DNA of 63,742 nt from an uncultured Eubacteriales bacterium. GTDB taxonomy: Bacteria; Bacillota; Clostridia; Oscillospirales; CAG-272. The position numbers and the translations under genes were made by a program. The DNA lies in the NCBI GenBank assembly GCA_949747515.1, contig CATKFO010000042.1:1-63742 (forward strand). The letters are read 5' to 3'. Below, one piece after another: positions 19,101-26,990 of this stretch. The notes below the pieces were generated by a model. That model was given only the letters and a program-made list of their open reading frames with translations. It was not told where the DNA came from and made no database searches. Each line of letters starts with the position of its first letter. Position 1 is the stretch's first letter.

Positions 19101-19852
19101 ACGACAGCGCCAAGGCTGTGTCAGACGCCGGCGCGGAAGCGGAGATTATCGTAATCAATAACCGAACGGCTGACGGCATCGCCGGCAGCATAGAGCGTTT
19201 TGCGGACGCTCTGAAGACCGCGCAGATGGTATTTATCCCCGGAGGCTTTTCCGGAGGCGACGAACCGGACGGAAGCGGAAAGTTTATTACCGCGTTCTTC
19301 CGCAACGAAGCGGTGAAGGAGGGCGTTACGGAATTGCTTGACGATCGAGACGGACTTATGTGCGGTATATGCAACGGATTCCAAGCGCTTATTAAGCTGG
19401 GCCTTGTTCCTTACGGAAAGATTATCGACACGGATGAAAAATGTCCGACGCTTACTTACAATACGATCGCTCGTCACCAGTCTAAGATAGTCCGCACGCG
19501 CGTTTCATCTAATAAATCGCCGTGGCTTGCGCTTACTGAAGTCGGAGAGATTTACAGCGTTCCGATCTCTCACGGAGAGGGACGTTTCATAGGAGAAGAC
19601 GAACTTATCCGCTCGCTGGCTGCAAACGGTCAGATTGCGACGCAGTACGTCGACCTTGACGGAAACGTAACCGACGACGTTCGTTACAATCCCAACGGAT
19701 CCATGTACGCGATTGAAGGAATTACTTCACCCGACGGAAGGGTATTTGGAAAGATGGGACACAGCGAAAGGGTTGGAAACGGTCTCTATAAAAACGTGCC
19801 GGGTAAATATAATATTCGTATGTTTGAGGCGGCTGTAAAGTATTTCAAATAA
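16166..19852 (+). CDS. purL: Phosphoribosylformylglycinamidine synthase, single-chain
   Basis: Converts FGAR and glutamine to FGAM. At 1228 residues it is the large fused form, with PurS-like N-terminus, two AIR-synthetase-like halves (WSDHCRHTTF; KNETHNHPTEIEPFGGA) and a C-terminal class I glutaminase with its nucleophile in LMCGICNGFQAL and the His in ISHGEGRF. Unlike PurF upstream, its glutaminase looks intact. The fused form replaces separate purS, purQ and purL, none of which is seen here. Last gene of the continuous purine run. Confidence 0.97.
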   Translation: MVYRLFVEKKEAFAAEARSLLSDARTLLGIDSLEAVRVINRYDCEGISGDLFEYAGKTVFSEPQLDTITEKIDTDGAAVFAVEYLPGQFDQRADSAAQCIQLISRGDRPVVRTAKIYALYGALSDKDISEIKKYVINPVEAREASFDMPETLSSAQNIPTGVETLAGFTSLDSNGLAAFIKEYGLAMDEGDIAFCQNYFVEEGRDPTVTEIRMIDTYWSDHCRHTTFGTIIDDVSFEDEGLKKIYDEYLETRRSLGITKPVCLMNLATVATKWLKENGKLARLDESEEINACTVKINVTVDGKEEPWLLLFKNETHNHPTEIEPFGGAATCIGGAIRDPLSGRSYVYGAMRLTGAADPLVPVDETIPGKLPQRKIVTGAAAGYSSYGNQIGLATGIVDEIYHPGYAAKRMEIGAVIAAAPEKNVRRERPSAGDVVILLGGATGRDGCGGATGSSKSHTAKSLESCGAEVQKGNAPEERKLQRLFRNEEACRMIKRCNDFGAGGVSVAIGELADGLEIDLNAVPKKYEGLDGTELAISESQERMAVVVEAADTDRFLALAETENLSACPVAVVTEEPRLVMNWNGKKIVDISREFLSSNGAEKHITVAAAAPKSFGKEAETSFAEGMKNLAGDLNCCSKRGLSERFDSTIGAGSVLMPFGGKNQLTPVQAMVQKISVERGHTDDCSLMAWGYNPFITEKSPYHGAYLAVVESVSKLVASGASFDDVYLTFQEYFERLGHDPVRWGKPLAALLGAYKAQMELGIASIGGKDSMSGTFESLDVPPTLVSFAVTTDKVGSVVSPEFKKAGNRAYILKPDYEDGLPKAGSLKSLFERVTSLMRAGKVKSAYTPGIGGIAEAVMKMAMGNGLGFSFDCCVTLSEIFGYAYGSFILETDEELDEKLLGVITDDALFTLGGETASLADLSDEYENKLESVYSCNISQNVETEAFSYSLDKSSRPFPAVKHARPKVLIPAFPGTNCEYDSAKAVSDAGAEAEIIVINNRTADGIAGSIERFADALKTAQMVFIPGGFSGGDEPDGSGKFITAFFRNEAVKEGVTELLDDRDGLMCGICNGFQALIKLGLVPYGKIIDTDEKCPTLTYNTIARHQSKIVRTRVSSNKSPWLALTEVGEIYSVPISHGEGRFIGEDELIRSLAANGQIATQYVDLDGNVTDDVRYNPNGSMYAIEGITSPDGRVFGKMGHSERVGNGLYKNVPGKYNIRMFEAAVKYFK

Positions 19853-19891
19853 GAAAATGTCTGCTGAATCACGCGCAAAAGAACAATAAAC

Positions 19892-19998
19892 GCAGGTAAC
19901 GGCGGCGTGAGTTTTTGCGCCCCGCCGCCCTCGCGCTGCTTGCGGCCGTATAATTAACGGCTTCTCAAAAGCGTACCTGCAAGCAAGTATTCTTGCTT
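19892..19998 (+). ncRNA. Candidate multi-stem structured RNA upstream of fhs
   Basis: In the 272-bp gap between purL and fhs, GCAGGTA (19892-19898) pairs perfectly with TACCTGC (19974-19980). It encloses GGCGGCG/CGCCGCC (19901-19907 with 19923-19929) and GCCGT/ACGGC (19945-19949 with 19957-19961). It is immediately followed by a perfect hairpin AAGCAAG-TATT-CTTGCTT (19981-19998). I do not recognise the class; it does not match the tetrahydrofolate or ZTP riboswitch consensus as I know them. A leader element for fhs, a purL 3' structure or a small RNA are all possible. Confidence 0.45.
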
Positions 19999-20124
19999 CA
20001 TGGCACAATAGTCGTTTTGTTGTTCAGCGTTTTTCTCCGGATAAGCTATATCATGTATCCGTATGTACGAAACAAAATCGCTCTCCCATGGGATTGCAAC
20101 TATTTATGAAGGATGATCATAAAC

Positions 20125-21801
20125 ATGGAATTCAAAACCGATATTGAAATAGCCCAAAGCTGCGAAATGGAACCCATAACGTCTATCGCTGAAAGGGCGA
20201 GCGTAGACGAAAAATATCTTGAACAGTACGGCAAGTACAAAGCAAAGGTTGATCCGGCTCTTATTAGCGATTCCGATCGCCCGAACGGAAAACTTATTCT
20301 CGTTACGGCGATTACTCCCACCCCGGCCGGAGAGGGAAAAACTACTACTACTATAGGTCTGGCGGACGGTCTGCGCCGAATCGGCAAAAATGTTACCGTC
20401 GCCCTCCGCGAGCCGTCGCTCGGTCCGGTGTTCGGAGTAAAGGGAGGAGCCGCGGGAGGCGGATACGCTCAGGTTGTTCCGATGGAGGACATAAACCTTC
20501 ATTTTACGGGAGACTTTCACGCGATCGGAGCTGCGAATAACCTTCTTGCAGCAATGCTTGATAATCATATTCAGCAGGGAAACGAGCTTGGAATCGACGT
20601 TCGGCGTATCACGTGGAAACGCTGCGTCGATATGAACGACAGACAGCTTCGCTTTATTGTAGACGGTATGGGCGGCGCTGCGAACGGAGTTCCTCGGGAG
20701 GATGGATTTGACATTACCGTGGCGTCGGAGATTATGGCGGTGTTATGCCTATCAGACTCTATCACGGATCTGAAGAATAGGCTTTCTCGTATTATTGTCG
20801 GCTATACCTCCGCGGGTAAGCCGGTGACTGCCGGAGAGCTCAAAGCCGCGGGCGCCATGACCGCGCTTTTGAAAGACGCTATAAAGCCCAATTTAGTTCA
20901 AACCCTCGAGGGAACTCCAGCGTTTGTTCACGGCGGCCCCTTCGCTAATATAGCTCACGGCTGCAATTCGGTTATGGCTACGAAGCTGGCTCTCAAAATG
21001 GGAGACTATACCGTTACGGAGGCAGGCTTCGGCGCCGATCTCGGAGCTGAAAAGTTTTTTGATATTAAGTGCCGTAAGGCGGGAATTGCTCCGGACGCCG
21101 TAGTGGTGGTGGCGACTGTTCGCGCTCTTAAGATGCATGGAGGCAAACCTAAATCTGATTTAGCTGGAGAAGATATAGATTCTCTTGAAAAGGGAATCCC
21201 CAATCTTCTTCGTCATGTGTCTAACGTAAAAAACGTATACGGTTTGCCATGCGTAGTAGCTGTAAATCGCTTTCCGACAGATACGGACAAGGAGATTGAG
21301 TTTATAATAGATAAGTGCAGAACGCTTGGCGTTAATACCGTCCTGTCTACAGTTTGGGCGGAAGGCGGCAGGGGAGGAGAAGCTCTTGCAAGAGAAGTGG
21401 CGCGGCTGTGCGAAGAAGAGACGGCAAACTTTACGTTCTCCTATGAGCTTGACGCTCCTATCGCAGACAAAATAGAGTCGGTTGTCAAAAGAGTGTACGG
21501 CGGAGATGGAATTTCTCTCATGCCAAACGCTAAAAAGCAAATTGCCGAGCTTGAGTCGTTGGGCTTTGGAAAGCTTCCCGTATGTATTGCTAAAACTCAG
21601 TATAGTTTTTCCGATGATCCGACGAAGCTCGGAGCACCGGAAGGATTTACTGTTACGGTAAAAAATGTAAAGGTTTCCGCCGGAGCGGGCTTTATCGTTG
21701 TTTTGACGGGAGATATACTGACTATGCCGGGCTTGCCTAAGAGCCCGGCGGCCGAAAGAATAGACGTTGACGAGAATGGAAAAATATCGGGTCTGTTCTG
21801 A
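20125..21801 (+). CDS. fhs: Formate--tetrahydrofolate ligase
   Basis: ATP-dependent formation of 10-formyl-THF from formate, the donor for purN and purH products upstream. The 558-residue protein has the P-loop [12 protein letters not shown] at residues 65-76, [22 protein letters not shown] split over two conserved blocks, and the [12 protein letters not shown] segment. An ATG at 20113 is in frame but overlaps the AAGGA that serves the ATG at 20125. A strong terminator follows. In anaerobes this enzyme also serves acetogenesis, but no other Wood-Ljungdahl gene is visible. Confidence 0.97.
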   Translation: MEFKTDIEIAQSCEMEPITSIAERASVDEKYLEQYGKYKAKVDPALISDSDRPNGKLILVTAITPTPAGEGKTTTTIGLADGLRRIGKNVTVALREPSLGPVFGVKGGAAGGGYAQVVPMEDINLHFTGDFHAIGAANNLLAAMLDNHIQQGNELGIDVRRITWKRCVDMNDRQLRFIVDGMGGAANGVPREDGFDITVASEIMAVLCLSDSITDLKNRLSRIIVGYTSAGKPVTAGELKAAGAMTALLKDAIKPNLVQTLEGTPAFVHGGPFANIAHGCNSVMATKLALKMGDYTVTEAGFGADLGAEKFFDIKCRKAGIAPDAVVVVATVRALKMHGGKPKSDLAGEDIDSLEKGIPNLLRHVSNVKNVYGLPCVVAVNRFPTDTDKEIEFIIDKCRTLGVNTVLSTVWAEGGRGGEALAREVARLCEEETANFTFSYELDAPIADKIESVVKRVYGGDGISLMPNAKKQIAELESLGFGKLPVCIAKTQYSFSDDPTKLGAPEGFTVTVKNVKVSAGAGFIVVLTGDILTMPGLPKSPAAERIDVDENGKISGLF

Positions 21802-21818
21802 TATGTAATATGAAAAAG

Positions 21819-21854
21819 CGGGCTTGAGACGTTGTCTTGAGCTCGTTCTTTTTT
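21819..21854 (+). terminator. Intrinsic terminator after fhs
   Basis: A 12-bp stem (21819-21830 with 21834-21845, three G-U pairs) with a three-base loop, followed by TTCTTTTTT. Confidence 0.85.
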
Positions 21855-22707
21855 AAAAGAAATTATAATTAACTCGGTACTTTCCCGAATAATTCCTCAC
21901 AAGCTTTTTTCGGAAAAAAGCTGAGCAAAAAAGCCTATAGCGGCGACAAAAGCATCGCGCGGGATTTTGTTTACACAAATTTCAAATGAAATATCGTTCA
22001 ATCCCGCTTAGTCATCCCTTGAAACGAAGCTTTCCTACAGATATGCTCACACTTCTCAAAATGAAGAGCTTGAGCCGCTCTAAGGCGTGATTTTGCTCCC
22101 GCCTTGCAAAGCAGACGCTAGGTATTATGCGACTCATACGATATAATTAGCATCGACGTTAAACTTAGGACACAGATTTAAAAACAAGGCCGCGTTTTGA
22201 ACGACAACATGCGCGTTGGCTATAAACAGACTAACTCCACATCATTGGAACCACGCACGGTTCCAGCTCAACTCTACCAGCTGAGCGATCGTTTCATTTT
22301 GACTGCTTCTCATATAGCTGTTGGAGCATACCTCATTTCAAGAAATTAACGAAAGCGGTTTGTTCACAAGCCGCGACAATTTTTTGCGAAGCGAGCCTCT
22401 AAGCTTTCTTTGATTACTTTCTTTCACGAAAGAAAGTATATAATCTCCGTAAACCTTTTTCTCTAAAAAAGCCTACTTCATGCCGAATGAAAGAAGTAGG
22501 AATAGCTTGCGACTTTCTACGCCACTATAGATTTTTCGAACAGACGAAAGATAGTATGCGCCTATATGTGGATAGGTATGGCGACACTCTATCTTCTGAT
22601 TTATATATAAAACATATAAGGCCCGATTTTCGATATGGCGAGAGATAAAATGAACGCCAAGCATTATTTAAGAACCTTTTTAATTTAGTTGCTTATGAAA
22701 AATGCGC
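21855..22707. other. Gene-free stretch with tRNA-like debris and inverted repeats
   Basis: No coding frame with a ribosome site or recognisable family was seen. It holds a perfect hairpin AGCTTTTTT-CGG-AAAAAAGCT at 21902-21922, and a second, ACTTTCTTTC-AC-GAAAGAAAGT, at 22416-22437. On the minus strand it also holds two short tRNA-like segments (22096-22119 and 22246-22286). Looks like degraded intergenic DNA or the scar of a lost tRNA locus. Confidence 0.5.
22246..22290 (-). pseudogene. Degraded tRNA remnant (D-arm)
   Basis: Read on the minus strand, 22286-22272 gives GCTCAGCTGGTAGAG, a textbook tRNA D-arm. The following bases do not make anticodon and T arms; instead TGGAACC and GGTTCCA (22246-22265) form a 7-bp hairpin. 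A second segment at 22119-22096 (minus) resembles the anticodon arm of tRNA-Ala(UGC), with TTTGCAA in the loop, but its stem no longer pairs. No CCA end or acceptor stem was found, so neither should be functional. Confidence 0.4.
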
Positions 22708-22736
22708 TTGGCATGTGTAGATTTATGTGATATACT
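22708..22736 (+). promoter_or_regulatory. Sigma-A promoter of the flavodoxin-like gene
   Basis: TTGGCA at 22708-22713, 17-bp spacer, TATACT at 22731-22736; 48 bp before the start codon of the downstream gene. Confidence 0.7.
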
Positions 22737-22784
22737 TGTAATGAAAGAGCATACGAATCAGATATTATACGGAAAGGAAAGTAA

Positions 22785-23309
22785 ATGAAAGAGGGAATAA
22801 TAGTATATCGATCAAAATACGGGGGAACTAAAAAATATGTAGATATGCTGCGAGAGGCGAAGGATTTTGACGCGGTAGAAGTATCAAAAGCAGACGTACG
22901 CATAACCGCGCAGTATAATACCGTTATTCTATGCGGAGGAATATATGCTTCGGGCATAGCGGGGATATCGTTTATCAGAAAAAATTACGAAAAGCTGAAA
23001 GACAAAAGATTAGCCGTCTTTTGCGTGGGCGCGTCGCCATACGACGAAAAGGCGTTTAACGATATTAAAAGACGTAATTTAAAAAACGATCTGAAAGAAA
23101 TACAATGTTTTTACGGGCGAGGAGTATGGGATCAGGAAAAAATGAAATTTGCAGACAGAACTCTTTGTAGACTTCTTCAAAAATCAATTTCAAAAAAAGA
23201 CGCGTCGGAGCTTGAGCCGTGGGAAAAGGCTCTTATGAGCGCATCGGGGAAAAAATGCGATTGGACCGACGAAAAATACTTGAAACCTCTGCTTGATTTT
23301 TTAGGATAG
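22785..23309 (+). CDS. Flavodoxin-domain protein
   Basis: A 174-residue protein of the flavodoxin/protoporphyrinogen-oxidase (HemG-like) type. The N-terminal GIIVYRSKYGGTKKYVDML fits the FMN phosphate loop (T/S-x-x-G-x-T), and CGGIYASGIAG and CVGASPYDE fit the two flavin-ring loops. It probably binds FMN and carries electrons or forms part of a small oxidoreductase; substrate unknown. AAAGGAAAG lies before the ATG, and a good promoter is upstream. The C-terminal extension (about 50 residues, ending in a Trp/Lys-rich helix) is typical of stand-alone clostridial members. Confidence 0.8.
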   Translation: MKEGIIVYRSKYGGTKKYVDMLREAKDFDAVEVSKADVRITAQYNTVILCGGIYASGIAGISFIRKNYEKLKDKRLAVFCVGASPYDEKAFNDIKRRNLKNDLKEIQCFYGRGVWDQEKMKFADRTLCRLLQKSISKKDASELEPWEKALMSASGKKCDWTDEKYLKPLLDFLG

Positions 23310-23378
23310 ATTCGAACCCGTACTTTTTTGAGTAGTTCATACGAAATATAACTGCGTAAAAATTGCGGAGGTTTGAGC

Positions 23379-24122
23379 ATGCTTAAAATATTACTTTGCG
23401 ACGACGATAGAGCGTTTCTATCTCTAGAAAACGGAATTATAAATCGCATTATTGAAAGCGATGGACTAACGGCCGAGGTCGCTGCCGCTGCAAGTTCAGC
23501 CGAGGAAGTTTATTCGTTTATCAGAAATAATCCGGACGAATATCTAATTTTTTTGGATATAGATTTTGGGAGAGGTATGCCGGGAGGTATCGACGTCTCG
23601 TCAGTTTTAAAACAGAGATGCAAACGCACGCGGATCGTATTTACAACTAATCATCATGAAATGGCGATGGAGGTTTTAAAAAGCGGAACGGAGCCGTTTG
23701 GATTTATCGAAAAAGGAACCGACTCCGGTCCCCTTTTCGCAGCTCTCAGACGATATATTTACATGGCGATCCGCGAAGACCAAAGGTCAAACGACGTCGG
23801 AGATGTAATAACTCTTAACGTAGGCGGCGAAACGGTTGATCTGCGCGTATCGGACGTGCTTTTTGTCGAGGCTGAGAAGAACGTTTCTCACGGCGTTACG
23901 TACCGCACTTCCAACGGATCAAGGGTTACGACAACCGGTTCTCTTGACAGAGAGTGTGAAAAACTTGGAAACGGATTTTTACGCGTTCATCGCTCCTATA
24001 TCGCTTCGAAAAATCATATGCTGTCCATAAAAAACGGATATATCACTATGACGGACAGGAGTGAAATACCATGCTCCGTAAAAATGCAGAGGGAGGTAAA
24101 GAGGCTGCTGTGCAAAAAATAA
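23379..24122 (+). CDS. LytTR-type response regulator (AgrA-like)
   Basis: A 247-residue regulator. The receiver domain has the acidic pocket D8-D9-D10, the phospho-acceptor D60 in YLIFLDIDF and a Lys in FIEKG. The C-terminal LytTR DNA-binding domain (about residues 145-245) contains DVLFVEAEKN and GFLRVHRSYIASKNHM. A TTG at 23373 is in frame, but GGAGG at 23367-23371 fits the ATG at 23379. It overlaps the downstream kinase by 52 bases, so the two are coupled. Targets are unknown; LytTR regulators commonly control peptide-signalled surface or virulence functions. Confidence 0.92.
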   Translation: MLKILLCDDDRAFLSLENGIINRIIESDGLTAEVAAAASSAEEVYSFIRNNPDEYLIFLDIDFGRGMPGGIDVSSVLKQRCKRTRIVFTTNHHEMAMEVLKSGTEPFGFIEKGTDSGPLFAALRRYIYMAIREDQRSNDVGDVITLNVGGETVDLRVSDVLFVEAEKNVSHGVTYRTSNGSRVTTTGSLDRECEKLGNGFLRVHRSYIASKNHMLSIKNGYITMTDRSEIPCSVKMQREVKRLLCKK

Positions 24123-25534
24123 GAAAACGCATTTCATATATACTTTTAATTTTGGCGTGGATTTGGGCGATATTGACGCTTATCAGCAATAATCATATTA
24201 ACGCTATCGCCGCTTTAGACGCCGTATCTGCGGCGATGCTCGTCGTTCTTGTAAGACTTGCCGGACAGATACCGTTTAATTTCGTTTCGTATTTAACCCT
24301 ATCGGCGATGATAATTGCGGAACGCTTCGCTTTCAGAGCGGCGTCGTACAATTTTCTCTTTTTATATTTTCTTGCCGATATATGCATACTGCTGTTAATA
24401 CAAACAGGAACCGTCAAAAAATATTTTACGCGTTTGTCCGTGATTGCGCTTATGTCGGAAGCCTTTCTCATCAGCTATGATTATTTGTCTTCAAAGATGA
24501 TTAGCTACTATTTTCATATCGGACGAGCGCTAAACCTCGCGCCTATAGAGAAGGGACTGCTGATCGCGTTATTCAGCGCGCTATTTTTAGGCGCGTTCGT
24601 TTTGTGCGGAAAAATTGCCGGCTGCTTCTTACGAAAAAAATACGATCTGTTCCAGCTTATGACGAAAAGATTTTCAGAGCTTGAAGCGCACTTGTTTTTG
24701 CTTGTTACCATAACGCTTGTCTTTTTGAAAATTCTCGGCTCGGTTCCGCTTATAGCGGGATATTTTTCGAAGTATTTGCAGATTTTTATTATTCTTATGG
24801 ACGCGGCTTACATAGGGCTTATGTTTAAAGCAGTTTCAATGAAGGAAAAAATGACCGCGGCTGAAAACTATAGAAACGCCGTCTCCGCATACAGCTCTGA
24901 CCTTGAGACTACGATAGAAAATATGCGGCAAGTGCGGCACGACGCAAAAAACTTGCTTTTTACCATGGGAAGTTTTGTTGAGGAAAAAGGAGACGATGAA
25001 ATAAAAGAGTTCTACCGAAATAATATAGTTCCGTTTATTCAGGACGCAGTCGTGAAAAACGAGCTTCATGATAAACTAAGAATTATACGCAGCGATGAGA
25101 TGAAATCGTTTTTTTACTTTAAAATAACAGAAATGATGCGCGGCGGAATTCGCGTTAACGTTGAAATTTTATCGCGGCTGTCAGTGTCCGGACGTTATGG
25201 GGACGCGATTAGACTTCTGGGGATCTTTCTTGATAACGCCGCGGAAGAAGCGATTTTAACTCCGGAAAAATCGGTAAGCATAAAGATTTCGTCTGATGAA
25301 GATGAAAAATCCGTTCGTATCCGTATAGGAAATTCCGTTAGAAGCGAGGTAAGATCTCGCGGCGTAATACCGGGAACGACTGAAAAGGGTTTGGGGCGCG
25401 GACAGGGACTTATTATCGCCGATAAGATATTATCAAGGTATGATAATATGATACTTAATTCATATTTTACAGATACTGAGTTTGTGCAAAGACTTACCGT
25501 TTCGTACGAAAACTTAAGTAATACAAGGGAGTAA
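24071..25534 (+). CDS. Sensor histidine kinase, AgrC/HPK10-like
   Basis: A 487-residue membrane kinase with about six to seven N-terminal hydrophobic segments (residues 20-260), a coiled linker, the phospho-acceptor H290 in RQVRHDAKN and a GHKL ATPase domain with LGIFLDNAAEEA (N box) and GRGQGLIIADKI (G box). This is the AgrC layout that senses cyclic peptides. The ATG at 24071 inside the regulator gene has AGGAG nine bases upstream; a GTG at 24110 with GAGG is an alternative. No agrB or agrD peptide gene was found next to it. A bidirectional-looking terminator follows. Confidence 0.9.
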   Translation: MLRKNAEGGKEAAVQKIRKRISYILLILAWIWAILTLISNNHINAIAALDAVSAAMLVVLVRLAGQIPFNFVSYLTLSAMIIAERFAFRAASYNFLFLYFLADICILLLIQTGTVKKYFTRLSVIALMSEAFLISYDYLSSKMISYYFHIGRALNLAPIEKGLLIALFSALFLGAFVLCGKIAGCFLRKKYDLFQLMTKRFSELEAHLFLLVTITLVFLKILGSVPLIAGYFSKYLQIFIILMDAAYIGLMFKAVSMKEKMTAAENYRNAVSAYSSDLETTIENMRQVRHDAKNLLFTMGSFVEEKGDDEIKEFYRNNIVPFIQDAVVKNELHDKLRIIRSDEMKSFFYFKITEMMRGGIRVNVEILSRLSVSGRYGDAIRLLGIFLDNAAEEAILTPEKSVSIKISSDEDEKSVRIRIGNSVRSEVRSRGVIPGTTEKGLGRGQGLIIADKILSRYDNMILNSYFTDTEFVQRLTVSYENLSNTRE

Positions 25535-25590
25535 CCCTTGAAAAATCCGCATTGTCCTAAAGAGGTTGGGTTCCAATAATGAAACACAAT

Positions 25591-25641
25591 AAAAAATATT
25601 GCCGGAGGAGCTATAACCGCGTTTCAGGCAATATTTTTTTT
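25591..25641. terminator. Terminator after the two-component pair, likely bidirectional
   Basis: AATATTGCC (25595-25603) pairs with GGCAATATT (25627-25635); an A-run precedes and a T-run of eight follows, so it can work on both strands. Confidence 0.8.
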
Positions 25642-25723
25642 GTTGGGGCAAAATCGAGACAATTCGTATAATATGGCGATATAATTACCGTCGTAAAAGT
25701 TAATGGAGGTAATAATATCGTAT

Positions 25724-26446
25724 ATGGAAAACAATTGCATGATCAATCCCGGAAAAAAGCAATTTGTACAAAGTAAGGGGAAATGTTTTTCTTGCTTTGC
25801 TATTCGAACCTGCGTGGTTACTGATGCGGATATTCTTGAGGATATAATAGAAAAATACGTTGCTTCGCAGGTTCTTCAAGGCGATACCGTGTTTGCCAGT
25901 GAGAAAATGATCGCATGTACCGAGGGACGGGCGTATCCGATAAAAAAAATTAAGTCTGGTTTTTGGGCGAGGGCTCTCAGCAGATTTGTAAAACGATCGC
26001 CGCACGGTATCGGTCTCGCGATGCCTGAAACAATGCAGTGCGCTATCAATGAGGTCGGGCTTCCCCGTATACTTCTCGCCGCGGCGGTAAGCTGTATAGG
26101 CAAAATTTTTGGAAAGAGCGGTTGGTTTTATGTGGTAGCGGGAGAAAAAGCCGCCGCGATAGACGGACCTTGCTCCTGCACATTGCCTCCATATAACGAG
26201 TACGTCGTGCTGGCTCCGTTTTCTCCTCATGAAAGCGCGAGGCGAATATCGTCGTGTCTCGGCGGAGTCAGGACTTTGGTAGTCGACGCTAACGATCTTG
26301 GATGCAAAATTCTCGGCTCGTCAGAACCGGATATCGACGTTGAAATGTATCTTGAACTGCTCAGACAAAATCCTCTCGGGCAAAGCTCGCAGCAAACTCC
26401 CGTAGGTATTTTGCGTCCCGTATCTTCCGAAGACACAAGAAGCTGA
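25724..26446 (+). CDS. CofE-like protein (F420-0:gamma-glutamyl ligase family)
   Basis: A 240-residue protein resembling the catalytic fold of coenzyme F420-0:L-glutamate ligase. DADILEDIIEKYV, GDTVFASEKMIACTEGRAYP and ANDLGCKILG match conserved blocks of that family. Clostridia of this kind are not known to make F420 and no other F420 gene is near, so the real substrate is unknown; another amino-acid ligation is plausible. ATGs at 25703 and 25724 are both possible: GGAGG at 25706-25710 lies inside the first and 13 bases before the second, so the second is preferred. TATAAT boxes occur at 25667 and 25680 without clear -35 partners. Confidence 0.65.
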   Translation: MENNCMINPGKKQFVQSKGKCFSCFAIRTCVVTDADILEDIIEKYVASQVLQGDTVFASEKMIACTEGRAYPIKKIKSGFWARALSRFVKRSPHGIGLAMPETMQCAINEVGLPRILLAAAVSCIGKIFGKSGWFYVVAGEKAAAIDGPCSCTLPPYNEYVVLAPFSPHESARRISSCLGGVRTLVVDANDLGCKILGSSEPDIDVEMYLELLRQNPLGQSSQQTPVGILRPVSSEDTRS

Positions 26447-26567
26447 TTTTATCTATTGCAACTATTAAAACGCGGTTTGAGCCTGCTTTCTTTCAAATTA
26501 ATGTTAGTATGGAAAAATCAGACGATTTATTGTATAATTTTATTTATATCTTAACATGGAGGGCATA

Positions 26568-26963
26568 ATGAAGTTTTATATAGGCTCCGGGATAAAAAAT
26601 GTCGAGCAGGTTAATTACTATTCAAAAATATTAGAAGAAAACGGGTGGCGTAATACGTATAATTGGACTAAAGATATTAGCGGTAACAAGACCATAGAAG
26701 AGCTAGTAAAATACGCTATATTTGAGCAAAATGGTATTGTCGAATCGAACGTTGTTATTATTTTATTACCGGCTGGAAGAGGAGCTCATATTGAATTGGG
26801 AATGGCGTTAGCATTAAATAAGAAGATATTTTTGTGCTCTGATTGTATGGAGAATATTAGTAATGAAAATACTACTGTGAATTTTTATCAATTGTCTAAT
26901 ATTACAAGACTTTATGGAACCGCGGATGAAAATATAAAAGAAATACTCCGATATGGAGATTAA
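26568..26963 (+). CDS. Nucleoside 2-deoxyribosyltransferase-like protein
   Basis: A 131-residue protein with the fold of nucleoside 2-deoxyribosyltransferases and related nucleotide N-glycosidases. MKFYIGSGIKNVEQVNYYSKILEENG gives the first strand and helix, and GRGAHIELGMALALNKKIFLCS the catalytic-Glu helix. It may cleave or exchange a base on a (deoxy)nucleotide; the substrate cannot be read from sequence. GGAGGG precedes the ATG at 26568. The sequence is more AT-rich than neighbours, a hint of later acquisition. Confidence 0.72.
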   Translation: MKFYIGSGIKNVEQVNYYSKILEENGWRNTYNWTKDISGNKTIEELVKYAIFEQNGIVESNVVIILLPAGRGAHIELGMALALNKKIFLCSDCMENISNENTTVNFYQLSNITRLYGTADENIKEILRYGD

Positions 26964-26990
26964 AAAGCCAGTAATAATCTTTGAAAAAGT

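Noticed and set aside
19892..19980. A possible long-variable-arm tRNA (7-bp closing stem, about 89 nt)
   Set aside because: There is no T-loop (GGTTCRA), no usable anticodon arm and no D-arm consensus, so it is listed only as an unknown structured RNA.
25579..25671. A short frame that might encode a signalling peptide for the AgrC-like kinase
   Set aside because: It lies on top of the terminator hairpin, has no ribosome site and no AgrD-like core.
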